Positions 35,547 through 43,537 of a stretch of DNA of 64,000 nucleotides are shown here, in pieces. The DNA is from Vreelandella piezotolerans (GTDB lineage: Bacteria; Pseudomonadota; Gammaproteobacteria; Pseudomonadales; Halomonadaceae). The notes under the pieces were generated by a model. That model saw only the letters and a list, made by a program, of their open reading frames with translations. It ran no database searches and was not told the origin of the DNA. The stretch is from contig NZ_CP048602.1 of NCBI RefSeq assembly GCF_012427705.1, forward strand, positions 1,426,001-1,490,000, read 5' to 3'. Each line of letters begins with the position of its first letter. Position 1 is the first letter of the stretch. The position numbers and the translations under genes are program-made.

Positions 35547-37046
35547 TTACACTTCTTGACGGTCGATATGCTTGTACTCACCGGCGTCTGCCGTCACGCT
35601 GCTGACGACCAGAATGGCGATGAACGAGGCGATGAAGCCTGGAATGATTTCATACACGCCGGGACCACCCATGAAGGAGCCGTTCCAGCCCAGTGCAATC
35701 CATACCATGACGGTGACTGCGCCGACGATCATACCGGCTACCGCGCCCGCACCGTTAGTACGTGGCCACATCAGTGACAAGATGATCAGCGGGCCAAAGG
35801 CTGCACCAAAGCCCGCCCAGGCGTTACTGACCAGACCCAGCACTTGGGAGTTTTCGTCAGAGGCAATAAAGGCTGCCACAATACCGACCAGCACGACGCA
35901 GACCCGCCCCACTGCCACACACTGCTGCTCAGTGGCATTTTTGTGCAGGAAGAGACGATAGAAATCCTCGGTCAGCGAGGAAGAGGAGACGAGCAGCTGA
36001 CTAGAGATGGTGCTCATGATGGCCGCCAGCAGCGCCGCATACAGGAAGCCGGTGATCAACGGATGGAACAGCAGGTTGGCTAGAATAATGAAGATGGTTT
36101 CTGGGTCTTGTACGTCCAGCCCATTACGAACGGCAAACGCACGACCTGCCAAGCCCAGAGAAACGGCTCCAATGAGCGATACCAGCATCCATCCCATGCC
36201 AATGTTGCGCGCAATGGGCACATCCTTTTGTGAGCGGATGGCCATGAAGCGCACGATGATATGCGGCTGACCAAAATAGCCAAGGCCCCAAGTAACCGCT
36301 GACAGCCAGCCGATAAAGGTCAAGCCGGTCGTCCAAGAGAGCAGGGTGGGGTCAACGCTATTCAGCGTTTCGGAGGCCTGGGAGAAACCGCCGCCGCCTT
36401 CGCCGAACAGTACTACGGCTGGCATGATGATCAGCGCCAACATCATGATGCAGCCCTGCACGAAGTCGGTCATGCTCACCGCCAAAAAGCCGCCCACGAC
36501 GGTATAGATCAATACCACGCCCAGGGTGATGACCACGCCCATGGCGTAATTGCTCATGTCACCGAAGTTATAAACCCCCGTGAATGCGCTTTCGAACAGC
36601 TTGCCGCCAGCGACGAGGCCCGACGCCGTGTAAACGGCGAAGAAAATCACGATGACGATGGCCGATACCGTGCGCAGTGACAGCGCCCGGGTCGGGAAGC
36701 GATTGGCCAAAAAGGCCGGGATGGTGATGGCGTTACCGTAGTGAATGGTCTGCTCACGCAGGCGCGGCGCCACCAGCAGCCAGTTAAAGAACGCCCCGAC
36801 CAGCAGGCCGATCCCGATCCAGGCGGAACCGAGGCCCGATACGAACATGGCGCCGGGCAACCCCAACAGCAGCCAGCCGCTCATGTCCGAAGCGCCCGCG
36901 GAAAGTGCGGCGACCTGTGGGCTAAGAGTTCGCCCCCCCAACATATAGTCTTCAGAAGAAGACGTGGATTTGCGCATTGCGTACACGCCAATGGCGATCA
37001 TCAGCGCAAAGTAACCAAATAAGCTAATCCAGACACCTGTAGCCAT
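35547..37046 (-). CDS. putP: Sodium/proline symporter PutP
   Basis: 499-residue SSS-family transporter with about 13 transmembrane helices. MATGVWISLFGYFALMIAIG opens TM1; SSSEDYMLGGRTLSPQVAALSAGASDMSGWLLLGLPG is the canonical PutP TM1-2 region with the Na+/proline-binding Ala-Ser-Asp-Met; GGFLAVSMTDFVQG and the SSQLLVSSSSLTEDFYR segment contain the other ion ligands. The ATG at 37046 follows GGAG; the frame runs to 37166 without support. It lies downstream of putA on the same strand, after 343 non-coding bases with its own probable promoter. In a halophile it may also feed proline as an osmolyte. Confidence 0.96.
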   Translation of the reverse strand: MATGVWISLFGYFALMIAIGVYAMRKSTSSSEDYMLGGRTLSPQVAALSAGASDMSGWLLLGLPGAMFVSGLGSAWIGIGLLVGAFFNWLLVAPRLREQTIHYGNAITIPAFLANRFPTRALSLRTVSAIVIVIFFAVYTASGLVAGGKLFESAFTGVYNFGDMSNYAMGVVITLGVVLIYTVVGGFLAVSMTDFVQGCIMMLALIIMPAVVLFGEGGGGFSQASETLNSVDPTLLSWTTGLTFIGWLSAVTWGLGYFGQPHIIVRFMAIRSQKDVPIARNIGMGWMLVSLIGAVSLGLAGRAFAVRNGLDVQDPETIFIILANLLFHPLITGFLYAALLAAIMSTISSQLLVSSSSLTEDFYRLFLHKNATEQQCVAVGRVCVVLVGIVAAFIASDENSQVLGLVSNAWAGFGAAFGPLIILSLMWPRTNGAGAVAGMIVGAVTVMVWIALGWNGSFMGGPGVYEIIPGFIASFIAILVVSSVTADAGEYKHIDRQEV

Positions 37047-37389
37047 GAAACTTCTCCAATTTGTGAGGACGACGCTACGATAAGTACAAAAGCGACTGCG
37101 GGTGCTGACCCTTTTGTACACGGCGAGCGTCGACAGGGGCTGCGTTGGCCAGGCCATGGCGGCCATCAGCAGCCTTGTTGTTGTTAATCCTGAGTCGCTC
37201 TTCTACTGCCAAGCGTCGCGCATTCGCTCGTCGAAGCATGAGAGAGTTGATGGGTACGTGCGTATCTCGTGTTCCCCGTGCCCGGCGGGAGGCCCGTGAA
37301 GGCCCCCCGCGTCAAGGCAGTTGCTCTATTATTGTCAACCATGAGACGGTTCCTTTTCAGGAGTTCAGGTTAGTTGTATGGACGAGCCG
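37047..37389 (-). promoter_or_regulatory. putA-putP intergenic region with inverted repeat and hairpin
   Basis: No convincing gene here. Close to putP is a perfect 9-base inverted repeat GTACAAAAG (37084-37092), 18-base spacer, CTTTTGTAC (37111-37119), ending 38 bases before the putP start; it is a likely regulator site. Nearer putA is a GC-rich hairpin (37285-37294 with 37301-37310, ten pairs with one wobble on the minus strand) lacking a T run. It could end or attenuate the putA transcript. A TTGACA on the minus strand lies near 37330-37339 without a clear -10. Confidence 0.5.
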
Positions 37390-40300
37390 TTACTCATCCC
37401 CTAGCGCCAGAAGTGACGCGTTGCCACCTAGGGCGGCGGTGTTGTTAGTAATCGTTTTTTCGGTCACGAAGCGCTGCAAATAGTGCGGTCCGCCCGCTTT
37501 CGGGCCAGTGCCGGATAGCCCCTGTCCACCGAACGGTTGAACGCCCACGACAGCCCCGATGATATTACGGTTGATATACACATTGCCTACTCGAATTTTC
37601 TGCGCTATTTCAGCGGCAAAGGATTCATTACGGCTATGTACCCCAAACGTCAGGCCATATCCACGGCCGTTGATGTCGTTGATGACCTTGTCCAACTCGC
37701 GTGCTTTGTAGCGCACGATATGTAGGATGGGGCCAAACTGCTCGCGGGTAAGGGCATCGATGCTATCGATGGTAAAAGCCACTGGCGGCACGAACGTACC
37801 GTGCTGGGTGTGTTCAGCGGCCATAGGCGTTTCGGCGACTAAGCGGTTTTCGCCTTTGAGCTTTTCGATGTGCGCCATTAAGCCTTTACGCGCGTCTTCA
37901 TCGATGACGGGGCCGACATCGGTGCCCAGGTCGCGGGGGTCGCCGATCCGCAGTTCGCTCATCGCACCCTTAAGAATTTCGATGACGCGATCAGCGACGT
38001 CTTCCTGAAGGTAGAGCACTCGCAGGGCCGAGCAGCGCTGACCGGCACTCTGGAACGCCGATTGAATCACATCCACGACGACCTGCTCCGGCAGGGCCGT
38101 CGAGTCGACGATCATCGCGTTCATACCGCCGGTTTCGGCGATCAGCGTGGGTAGCGGCGCATTTTCGCGGGCGGCCAATGCGCGGTTGATGATTTGCGCC
38201 GTGTCGGTGCCGCCGGTGAAGACCACGCCGGTAATGCGCGGGTCAGACGTCAATACGCTGCCCACGGTCGGGCCGTCGCCCGGCAATAGCTGCACCACGT
38301 CGCGGGGCATACCGGCTTCGTACAACAGCTCGATGACGCGGTGGGCAACGATCGAGGTTTGCTCGGCGGGTTTTGCCAGCACCGTGTTGCCTGCAACGGC
38401 GGCGGCAACGATTTGTCCGCAGAAGATCGCCACCGGGAAGTTCCAGGGGCTGATGGCTGCAAACACGCCTTTACCACCCATGGTCAACCGGTTGGACTCA
38501 CCGGTCGGGCCAGGCAGTTCGATCGGCTCGCCAAACGACGCCTCGGCACGCATGGCATAGTAGCGGCAGAAATCGACCGCTTCCTTGATTTCATCGACGC
38601 CATCGGTGAGCAGCTTGCCGCCCTCGCGGGAGCAGAGCGTCATCAGCTCCGCCATGTGCTCTTCCATCAGATCGCCCAGCCGACGCACAATCGCCGCGCG
38701 CTCGGCGACGGGCGTCGCGTCCCAGCGTGGAAAGGCTTCCCAGGCGGCATCGAGGGCTTTCGCCGCTTGCTCTTTACTGGTCCACTGCACGCTACCGACG
38801 GTTTGGCGACGATCGAATGGCGACGTTACGCGATGCGTGTTGGCGCTGTCATCGGCCACATCGAAGGCTAGCAGCGGCTTGGTGGGGTACTGCTTGTCCA
38901 TGAACCCGCCCATCTTCTCCATCAGCGGGTAGTAGTGGCTACGGATATTGAGATTGACCCCGCGTGAGTTGCGACGTTTGGGTCCATAGATGTCTTTCGG
39001 CAGCGGAATACGCTTGTTATAGAACGTTTTCTGTTGACGCAGGGTGTCAATGGGGTGCTGGCACAGCGACTCTACCGGCACGTCGGGATCGACGATCTGG
39101 TGAACGAACGATGAGTTGGCGCCGTTTTCCAGCAGGCGACGAACCAAGTAAGGCAGCAGGTCTTTATGAGCCCCGACCGGCGCGTAGATACGACAGTAGG
39201 TGCCTTTGGGCGCACGCTCCAGGGCCGCATCATAAAGCGCTTCGCCCATACCGTGCAGACGCTGGAATTCGAACGGGCGCTTGTCGTGGTTCGCGAGTTC
39301 CAAAATGGTGGTGACGGTGTGGGCGTTATGCGTCGCGAACTGCGGGAAGATGCGGCCACGGGTGTCGTCAGAGAGCAAGAACTGCGCACAGGCCAAATAC
39401 GCTACGTCGGTACACGCCTTGCGGGTGTAAACCGGGTAACCATCGATACCCAACTGCTGCGACTCTTTGATCTCGCTGTCCCAGTACGCCCCTTTGACCA
39501 AACGCAGCGGAATTTCATCGCCCTGTTCGTCGGCCAAGCGGTTGATGTAGTGCAGCACCGGTAGCGCGCGCTTCGAGTACGCCTGTACCACTAGGCCAAA
39601 GTGACCCCAGCCTTTGACGGCGTCGCTTTGATAAATCGCACGGAACACTTCCAGTGAGAGTTCCAGCCGATCGACTTCTTCGGCATCAATGGTAACGGCC
39701 ACGTCTAGCGCGCGTGCTTTGGTGACCAGCTGGATGACGGTATCCACCAACTCGGCCAGCACTTGCTCTCGGCGGCCGAATTCATAGCGCGGGTGAAGAG
39801 CGGAAAGCTTGATGGAGACCGAGGGGGCAGGCGTCTTGTCGCCCAGGGACTTACACGCTTTACCGACTTGCTCGATGGCACGGGCGTAATCGTCGAAATA
39901 GCGCTTGGCGTCGGCGCGGGTGCGGGCAGCTTCGCCCAGCATGTCGTAAGAGTAGGTGTAACCTTTATTGAACAGCGGCTTAGAGCGCTTTAGCGCTTCA
40001 TTAATGTCGCGGCCCAATACGAATTGTTTACCCATGATTTTCATAGCTTCGGTCATTGCCCGACGAATGACCGGCTCACCCATGCGGTTCACCATGCGAT
40101 TGATGAAATGGGCGGGCTGGCCCTCTTTAGGATGATCCAGCTTCAATACCCGGCCGGTCATCAGCAGGCCCCAAGTCGAGGCGTTGACCATCCACGACTC
40201 GCTCTTGCCGACGTGGGACTGCCAATCGGCTGGCCCCAATTTATCTTCGATGAGTGCATCGGCGGTAGCTTTGTCCGGAATGCGCAACATCGCCTCGGCG

Positions 40301-40581
40301 AGACACATCAGCATGAGCCCTTCGTGGGTATCCAGGCTGTACTGTTGCAACAGCTCGTCGATGGTATCGACAGCGGTGTCCATGTTGCGAACGTCGCGTA
40401 CCAGCGCTGCCGTGTTGGCTTCAATGCGCGCGAAATCGTCCTGATCGGCGTTGAGTAGCTTGATCAGCTCGCCCACGTAAGCATCTTCGTCGACGATGTA
40501 GTGTTCGCTGACACGCTGCATGAGCGTATCGAGGTCGGTTTGCCAGGTGGCAGAGTCACGCATTTTCTTAGCATTGAGCAT
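37390..40581 (-). CDS. putA: Bifunctional proline dehydrogenase / P5C dehydrogenase PutA
   Basis: 1063-residue enzyme that oxidises proline to glutamate. The N-terminal half is the FAD proline dehydrogenase barrel (SIKLSALHPRYEFGRREQVL, RLVKGAYWDSEIKESQQLG, YAPVGAHKDLLPYLVRRLLE); from about residue 560 follows the NAD aldehyde dehydrogenase domain (ISPWNFPVAIFCGQI, FTGGTDTA, ETGGMNAMIVDSTALPEQVV, catalytic Cys in SAGQRCSALR, PFGGQGLSGTGPKAGG). The length matches P. aeruginosa PutA. It lacks the N-terminal ribbon-helix-helix of E. coli PutA, so it cannot autoregulate by DNA binding; the upstream AraC protein is the likely regulator. Confidence 0.97.
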   Translation of the reverse strand: MLNAKKMRDSATWQTDLDTLMQRVSEHYIVDEDAYVGELIKLLNADQDDFARIEANTAALVRDVRNMDTAVDTIDELLQQYSLDTHEGLMLMCLAEAMLRIPDKATADALIEDKLGPADWQSHVGKSESWMVNASTWGLLMTGRVLKLDHPKEGQPAHFINRMVNRMGEPVIRRAMTEAMKIMGKQFVLGRDINEALKRSKPLFNKGYTYSYDMLGEAARTRADAKRYFDDYARAIEQVGKACKSLGDKTPAPSVSIKLSALHPRYEFGRREQVLAELVDTVIQLVTKARALDVAVTIDAEEVDRLELSLEVFRAIYQSDAVKGWGHFGLVVQAYSKRALPVLHYINRLADEQGDEIPLRLVKGAYWDSEIKESQQLGIDGYPVYTRKACTDVAYLACAQFLLSDDTRGRIFPQFATHNAHTVTTILELANHDKRPFEFQRLHGMGEALYDAALERAPKGTYCRIYAPVGAHKDLLPYLVRRLLENGANSSFVHQIVDPDVPVESLCQHPIDTLRQQKTFYNKRIPLPKDIYGPKRRNSRGVNLNIRSHYYPLMEKMGGFMDKQYPTKPLLAFDVADDSANTHRVTSPFDRRQTVGSVQWTSKEQAAKALDAAWEAFPRWDATPVAERAAIVRRLGDLMEEHMAELMTLCSREGGKLLTDGVDEIKEAVDFCRYYAMRAEASFGEPIELPGPTGESNRLTMGGKGVFAAISPWNFPVAIFCGQIVAAAVAGNTVLAKPAEQTSIVAHRVIELLYEAGMPRDVVQLLPGDGPTVGSVLTSDPRITGVVFTGGTDTAQIINRALAARENAPLPTLIAETGGMNAMIVDSTALPEQVVVDVIQSAFQSAGQRCSALRVLYLQEDVADRVIEILKGAMSELRIGDPRDLGTDVGPVIDEDARKGLMAHIEKLKGENRLVAETPMAAEHTQHGTFVPPVAFTIDSIDALTREQFGPILHIVRYKARELDKVINDINGRGYGLTFGVHSRNESFAAEIAQKIRVGNVYINRNIIGAVVGVQPFGGQGLSGTGPKAGGPHYLQRFVTEKTITNNTAALGGNASLLALGDE

Positions 40582-40715
40582 TGGAGCCCCCGTAAGACAG
40601 GTCTGAAACGAGCAACTTTAACGATAGCTGGGTTGGCTACCGTTAAAAAAGTGATGGCAGGGCTGGTGCCCAGTCTGACGATCGAATTTAGAGCTAGCCG
40701 CCGTTAGGTGTATGT

Positions 40716-40739
40716 CGTTTTCATGGCAAAACGTGTCAA
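40716..40739 (-). promoter_or_regulatory. Candidate putA promoter with spacer palindrome
   Basis: On the minus strand TTGACA (40739-40734) is followed at once by the inverted repeat CGTTTT-N6-AAAACG (40733-40716), which would fill the spacer before a weak -10 (around 40715-40708, ACATAC-like). A regulator bound there would sit between the -35 and -10. It is 135 bases before the putA start. Confidence 0.42.
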
Positions 40740-40835
40740 TTTCTCGGCAAGCAGTACCTGTTTACGACTTTAGTAGAGTTGGCAGGCACTGGCGAGGGCT
40801 CAGTTCAACGGCGTCGTGTTCGTTTAACCGAATGC

Positions 40836-41702
40836 CTATCGGCGCGAAGAGAATATGCCCGGACTTACCGATGGACCGGAGGGTGGAAGAGCCGTTGAGT
40901 GGTTCGTTGAGCTGTGGACGGTATCGAGCGCCGGATTCGCGAAGCCTTGCCGTAACTGGCGTGGTGAAGCGCCATAGCTGCGCCGAAACGCGTGGGAGAG
41001 GGCGCTTTGATTGGCAAACCCCGTTTGGATGGCAATATCGGTCAACGGCAGGCGGCTCTGCATAATGAGCTGGCGCGCCGCGTGTAGCCGTTGCCTGCGA
41101 ACATACTGCCAAGGCGATAGACCCGTTTGGGCGCGAAAACGCTCGGAGAAATGCGCTTCGCTCAGGCAGGCAAGCTTGGCTAGATCTGCCACGCGCAGCT
41201 CGTCAGCCAAATGACGACGGATAAAACGATCGATTTGATCGAGGTTGATCCGGCGCTGGTTCGTTGCGCCCGACGCACCCAATCGCGCTTTTAGCGAGCC
41301 CAGCAGCGTGGCGGCTAGACGGTCTTGTTGAAACGAGGTCGCCGAGTTGTCAAATCCTCGGGCCAGCTCGCTCTCCACAAAGGTTAGATAGTGGCGCAGT
41401 GGGCTATCCAGCGCGAAAAAACGCGGCGCATCGAAAAGCGCCACCAGCTCGCGATGTTCGCCGGTAAGGGCGGGCGCGTCCTCGGGCAGGTCCAAAATCA
41501 GTTGGCGATTGTGGCCATTGCCCGAATAGTAGTGTTCATGGTTGGCAGGTACTATGCAGCCGGAAAACGCATTCACACGCCCACCCAAGCCCTCGATCTC
41601 AAACTCCGACGAGCCACACAGTGTAATGACGATCTGATGAAAGTCGTGGGAGTGATGCTTCGTCGCCGTTTCCAGAGGTATTTGTCGGATGGTGCTCGGC
41701 AT
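40836..41702 (-). CDS. AraC family regulator, probable proline utilisation activator
   Basis: 288-residue protein: an N-terminal cupin-like sensing domain (residues about 10-80, with HSHDFHQIVITLCGSSEFEIEG and NHEHYYSG) and an AraC helix-turn-helix domain (RVADLAKLACLSEAHFSERF, RAQTGLSPWQYVRRQRL, LTDIAIQTGFANQSALSHAF). A 30-residue Pro/Ser-rich tail follows. It lies directly upstream of putA on the same strand, the position of PruR, the AraC activator of putA in Pseudomonas. The proline role is inferred from that context. GAGGAG is 6 bases before the ATG. Confidence 0.9.
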   Translation of the reverse strand: MPSTIRQIPLETATKHHSHDFHQIVITLCGSSEFEIEGLGGRVNAFSGCIVPANHEHYYSGNGHNRQLILDLPEDAPALTGEHRELVALFDAPRFFALDSPLRHYLTFVESELARGFDNSATSFQQDRLAATLLGSLKARLGASGATNQRRINLDQIDRFIRRHLADELRVADLAKLACLSEAHFSERFRAQTGLSPWQYVRRQRLHAARQLIMQSRLPLTDIAIQTGFANQSALSHAFRRSYGASPRQLRQGFANPALDTVHSSTNHSTALPPSGPSVSPGIFSSRR

Positions 41703-41729
41703 ACGGTTCTCCTCGTCGCTACAGCGTGG

Positions 41730-42089
41730 TTAGCGCTGACGAAGCGCTGTATGTGCCGCCAAATGGTCGCGCAGTGCTTTCAGCTCTGCATAACCCTCTT
41801 GGTTGAGCAGCGGTTTGCCTTGAGCAATCTGCCAGCGCCTGCCATGGGTATCCATCAAATGGGACGCGCGGCGACGAATATTGTCGAGATACTCATCGTG
41901 GCGAATGGGGTAACCGATCAATGCATTCCACTCGGTCTCACTCACGCTGCTTTCCAACGCCTTGTCAAAGAGGGTAATCAGGTCTTTTGGCTCAGTGCGG
42001 TAGCGGGGGGTTCCGGCGTTCATCAGCACCAACAGCACGGCGCCTATGACCAGTACACACACGCCCAACACTAGTAAATAAAGTGCCAT
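41730..42089 (-). CDS. Hypothetical single-pass membrane protein
   Basis: 119 residues with one N-terminal helix (LYLLVLGVCVLVIGAVLLVL), then a helical soluble part with FDKALESSVSETEWNALIGYPIRHDEYLDNIRRRASHLMDTHGRRW. No known family recognised. GGGAG lies 6 bases before the ATG. It is 27 bases upstream of the AraC-type regulator and might share a transcript with it. Confidence 0.8.
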   Translation of the reverse strand: MALYLLVLGVCVLVIGAVLLVLMNAGTPRYRTEPKDLITLFDKALESSVSETEWNALIGYPIRHDEYLDNIRRRASHLMDTHGRRWQIAQGKPLLNQEGYAELKALRDHLAAHTALRQR

Positions 42090-42196
42090 CTCACGCTCCC
42101 GGCCGCATCAGAATGGACGTCACTCGTGGCGCCCGCATCAGAGTCATTGCCCAGTATACGCCTGCGCCCGCCGAGACGAAAATTTTAACCTTTTGC

Positions 42197-42222
42197 GAAC
42201 TTTTTCCCTGAGCAGTGTCTGA
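42197..42222 (+). promoter_or_regulatory. Sigma-E/AlgU-like promoter of candidate sRNA
   Basis: GAACTT (42197-42202) and TCTGA (42218-42222) separated by 15 bases, matching the extracytoplasmic-stress sigma factor consensus GAACTT-N15/16-TCTGA. The predicted start is 7-9 bases downstream, near 42230. Confidence 0.5.
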
Positions 42223-42229
42223 GTGTGTA

Positions 42230-42325
42230 CAGGCAACATAGCGATGGCAGTCGCTAATCGTGTTGTTCTGGCTATTGTTTTCGATCCCTTGCTTCCGCTG
42301 CTTATCCCAAGCAGCGGTTTTTTTT
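42230..42325 (+). ncRNA. Candidate small RNA A, about 95 nt
   Basis: Predicted from a sigma-E-like promoter and an orphan intrinsic terminator on the strand opposite both neighbours. Parts in order: a 6-base stem TAGCGA/TCGCTA with hexaloop at 42239-42256; a U-rich unpaired stretch (42257-42294) ending in GATCCCTTGCTT (42283-42294); terminator stem CCGCTGCTT/AAGCAGCGG with loop ATCCC and eight T. A U-rich single-stranded segment before a terminator with a long U tail is the usual layout of Hfq-bound sRNAs. The 12-base segment recurs in candidate sRNA B at 46534-46545. No match to a named sRNA is claimed. Confidence 0.5.
42295..42325 (+). terminator. Strong intrinsic terminator of candidate sRNA A
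   Basis: Perfect 9-base stem CCGCTGCTT / AAGCAGCGG, loop ATCCC, followed by eight T (42318-42325). It points along the plus strand where no protein gene precedes it. Confidence 0.9.
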
Positions 42326-42368
42326 GTAGGTACGTTGGGCTGACTCTAACGCTTTGGTGTTGTCGCAC

Positions 42369-42776
42369 TCAATGACGACGAATCGTGAGTAAGGCCATGA
42401 GAACGTCGCGACGTGTGACGATCCCTACCAAGCGATGCTGCTCGACGACGGGGTAAATCTTCGGTTTGGCGCCGAGCATCTCTTGCGCGAGGTCGGTCAC
42501 GCTTTTGTTGGGGGTGGTGGTCAGCACGTCTTGACGCATCAGCTCTCTCACCAGAGGGGCTTCGTGGTCATGGTAAATGCTGTCGAGTACGCGGCCCAAG
42601 ACATCTTGTTCGGAGATGAAGCCGATCAAACGGTCCGACATATCGACGACCGGTGCCCCCGGCAGGCGATGTAACGCAAGCCCTTGGGCAAGCGTCGTGA
42701 TGGATGTCTCTCCTGAGACGCGGTAGCAGTCACGAGACATGATGTCTCTAACGGTATCCGGAATTTTTTTGTTCAT
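42369..42776 (-). CDS. CBS domain-containing protein
   Basis: 135 residues comprising a pair of CBS motifs: TVRDIMSRDCYRVSGETSIT with GAPVVDMSDRLIGFISEQDV, and LVRELMRQDVLTTTPNKSVT with YPVVEQHRLVGIVTRRDVLM. Such stand-alone Bateman modules bind adenosine nucleotides and sense energy or ionic state. The ATG at 42776 follows GAGGAG by 7 bases; the extended start at 42791 would bury that site. It is divergent from the YqaE-type gene, with 142 bases between them. Confidence 0.92.
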   Translation of the reverse strand: MNKKIPDTVRDIMSRDCYRVSGETSITTLAQGLALHRLPGAPVVDMSDRLIGFISEQDVLGRVLDSIYHDHEAPLVRELMRQDVLTTTPNKSVTDLAQEMLGAKPKIYPVVEQHRLVGIVTRRDVLMALLTIRRH

Positions 42777-42918
42777 GAGAGCACTCCTCATCGTGATCGA
42801 CAGGCCGCGGCCGATTCTCTTACTGTAGGTGATTTAACTCACTCTGCGCTGCCCCCATACTGTCTCTATTCAACGCTTTGCTTTTTCAAATCAGCCTCGA
42901 ATGCTGTGAGGAGTCGTG

Positions 42919-43452
42919 ATGGACGCTCGTGAATACCTGAATCGCAAAGGCGTGGGCTTGGACCGAGATCCTGACAAGCCCAATACGCTGGAAGAGAAAG
43001 CCTGGGAGCGTGCCCGAGGTTCGGGTCAGCAGCGCCCCAAATCAGGCACTCCGCATGATTGGGAGGATTGGGAGCGTTTCCATGACGATCTTGCCGAAGG
43101 TGCCGACACCCTAGAGCAAAAGATAGACAAAGAGGCACATCGTAAGGCGCTCGCTCGTGAGAAAGCGGCCTCTGAGCAGGCCAATGCTGCCGTCGAGCAC
43201 TTTACGCCTCCGCCAATGGTCGAAAAGGCCACCGCCAGCTCGCAGCCAGCCCCTGCTGTCCATAGCCGAGCAACGCCTGACGAGCCGGCAGCGCTCGAGT
43301 GGGCCTATAGAGCACTGGCCGTACTGCTACCACCCTTGGCCCTCGGGCTGACCGACGGAGGTGCGCGGCGCGTGATCATTAGTGTGCTACTGACGTTGGC
43401 GGGTTGGATACCAGGCGTCATCTACGCGTTGGTCTGGTTGAGTAAACGATAA
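42919..43452 (+). CDS. YqaE/Pmp3-type membrane protein with long hydrophilic N-terminus
   Basis: 177 residues. The last 55 residues (LAVLLPPLALGLTDGGARRV, then IISVLLTLAGWIPGVIYALV) match the YqaE/Pmp3 proteolipid family: two helices, PPLA and the GWIPGVIYA motif. Pmp3 proteins modulate membrane potential and are induced by salt and cold. The family is normally about 55 residues; here 120 hydrophilic, charged residues precede it (LEEKAWERARGSGQQRPKSG and an Ala/Glu-rich helix). The ATG at 42919 has AGGAG 5 bases upstream; a GTG at 42916 is less well placed. Confidence 0.85.
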   Translation: MDAREYLNRKGVGLDRDPDKPNTLEEKAWERARGSGQQRPKSGTPHDWEDWERFHDDLAEGADTLEQKIDKEAHRKALAREKAASEQANAAVEHFTPPPMVEKATASSQPAPAVHSRATPDEPAALEWAYRALAVLLPPLALGLTDGGARRVIISVLLTLAGWIPGVIYALVWLSKR

Positions 43453-43475
43453 ATCCGCTTTGCGCTCTTGGTGCA

Positions 43476-43503
43476 TTGGCAGGAGAGGTGAATGACGTAT
43501 AAT
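43476..43503 (+). promoter_or_regulatory. Sigma-70 promoter of yigM
   Basis: TTGGCA (43476-43481), 16-base spacer, exact TATAAT (43498-43503), 34 bases before the start codon. No BirA-type biotin operator is visible over it. Confidence 0.6.
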
Positions 43504-43537
43504 TGTCGTCAACTATCTTCTTCTTTGGGGTTTACTG

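Larger units (their letters stand above)
42090..42368 (+). other. Intergenic region carrying a candidate small RNA
   Basis: No protein gene is supported in this 279-base gap. The plus strand carries a sigma-E-like promoter (42197-42222), a candidate transcript from about 42230, and a strong terminator (42295-42325). The two flanking genes are both on the minus strand, so the terminator does not belong to any annotated plus-strand gene. Confidence 0.6.

Noticed and set aside
37184-37342. 52-codon minus-strand frame with AAGGA before its ATG, between putA and putP
   Set aside because: Three AGA codons and other unusual codons, no family likeness, and it spans the GC-rich hairpin; probably chance.
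41391-42074. 227-codon plus-strand frame opposite the AraC regulator and small membrane protein
   Set aside because: Antisense to two supported genes; no domain seen.
42144-42368. 74-codon minus-strand frame in the CBS upstream gap
   Set aside because: Overlaps the candidate sRNA on the other strand; begins with no Shine-Dalgarno and shows no protein-like composition.
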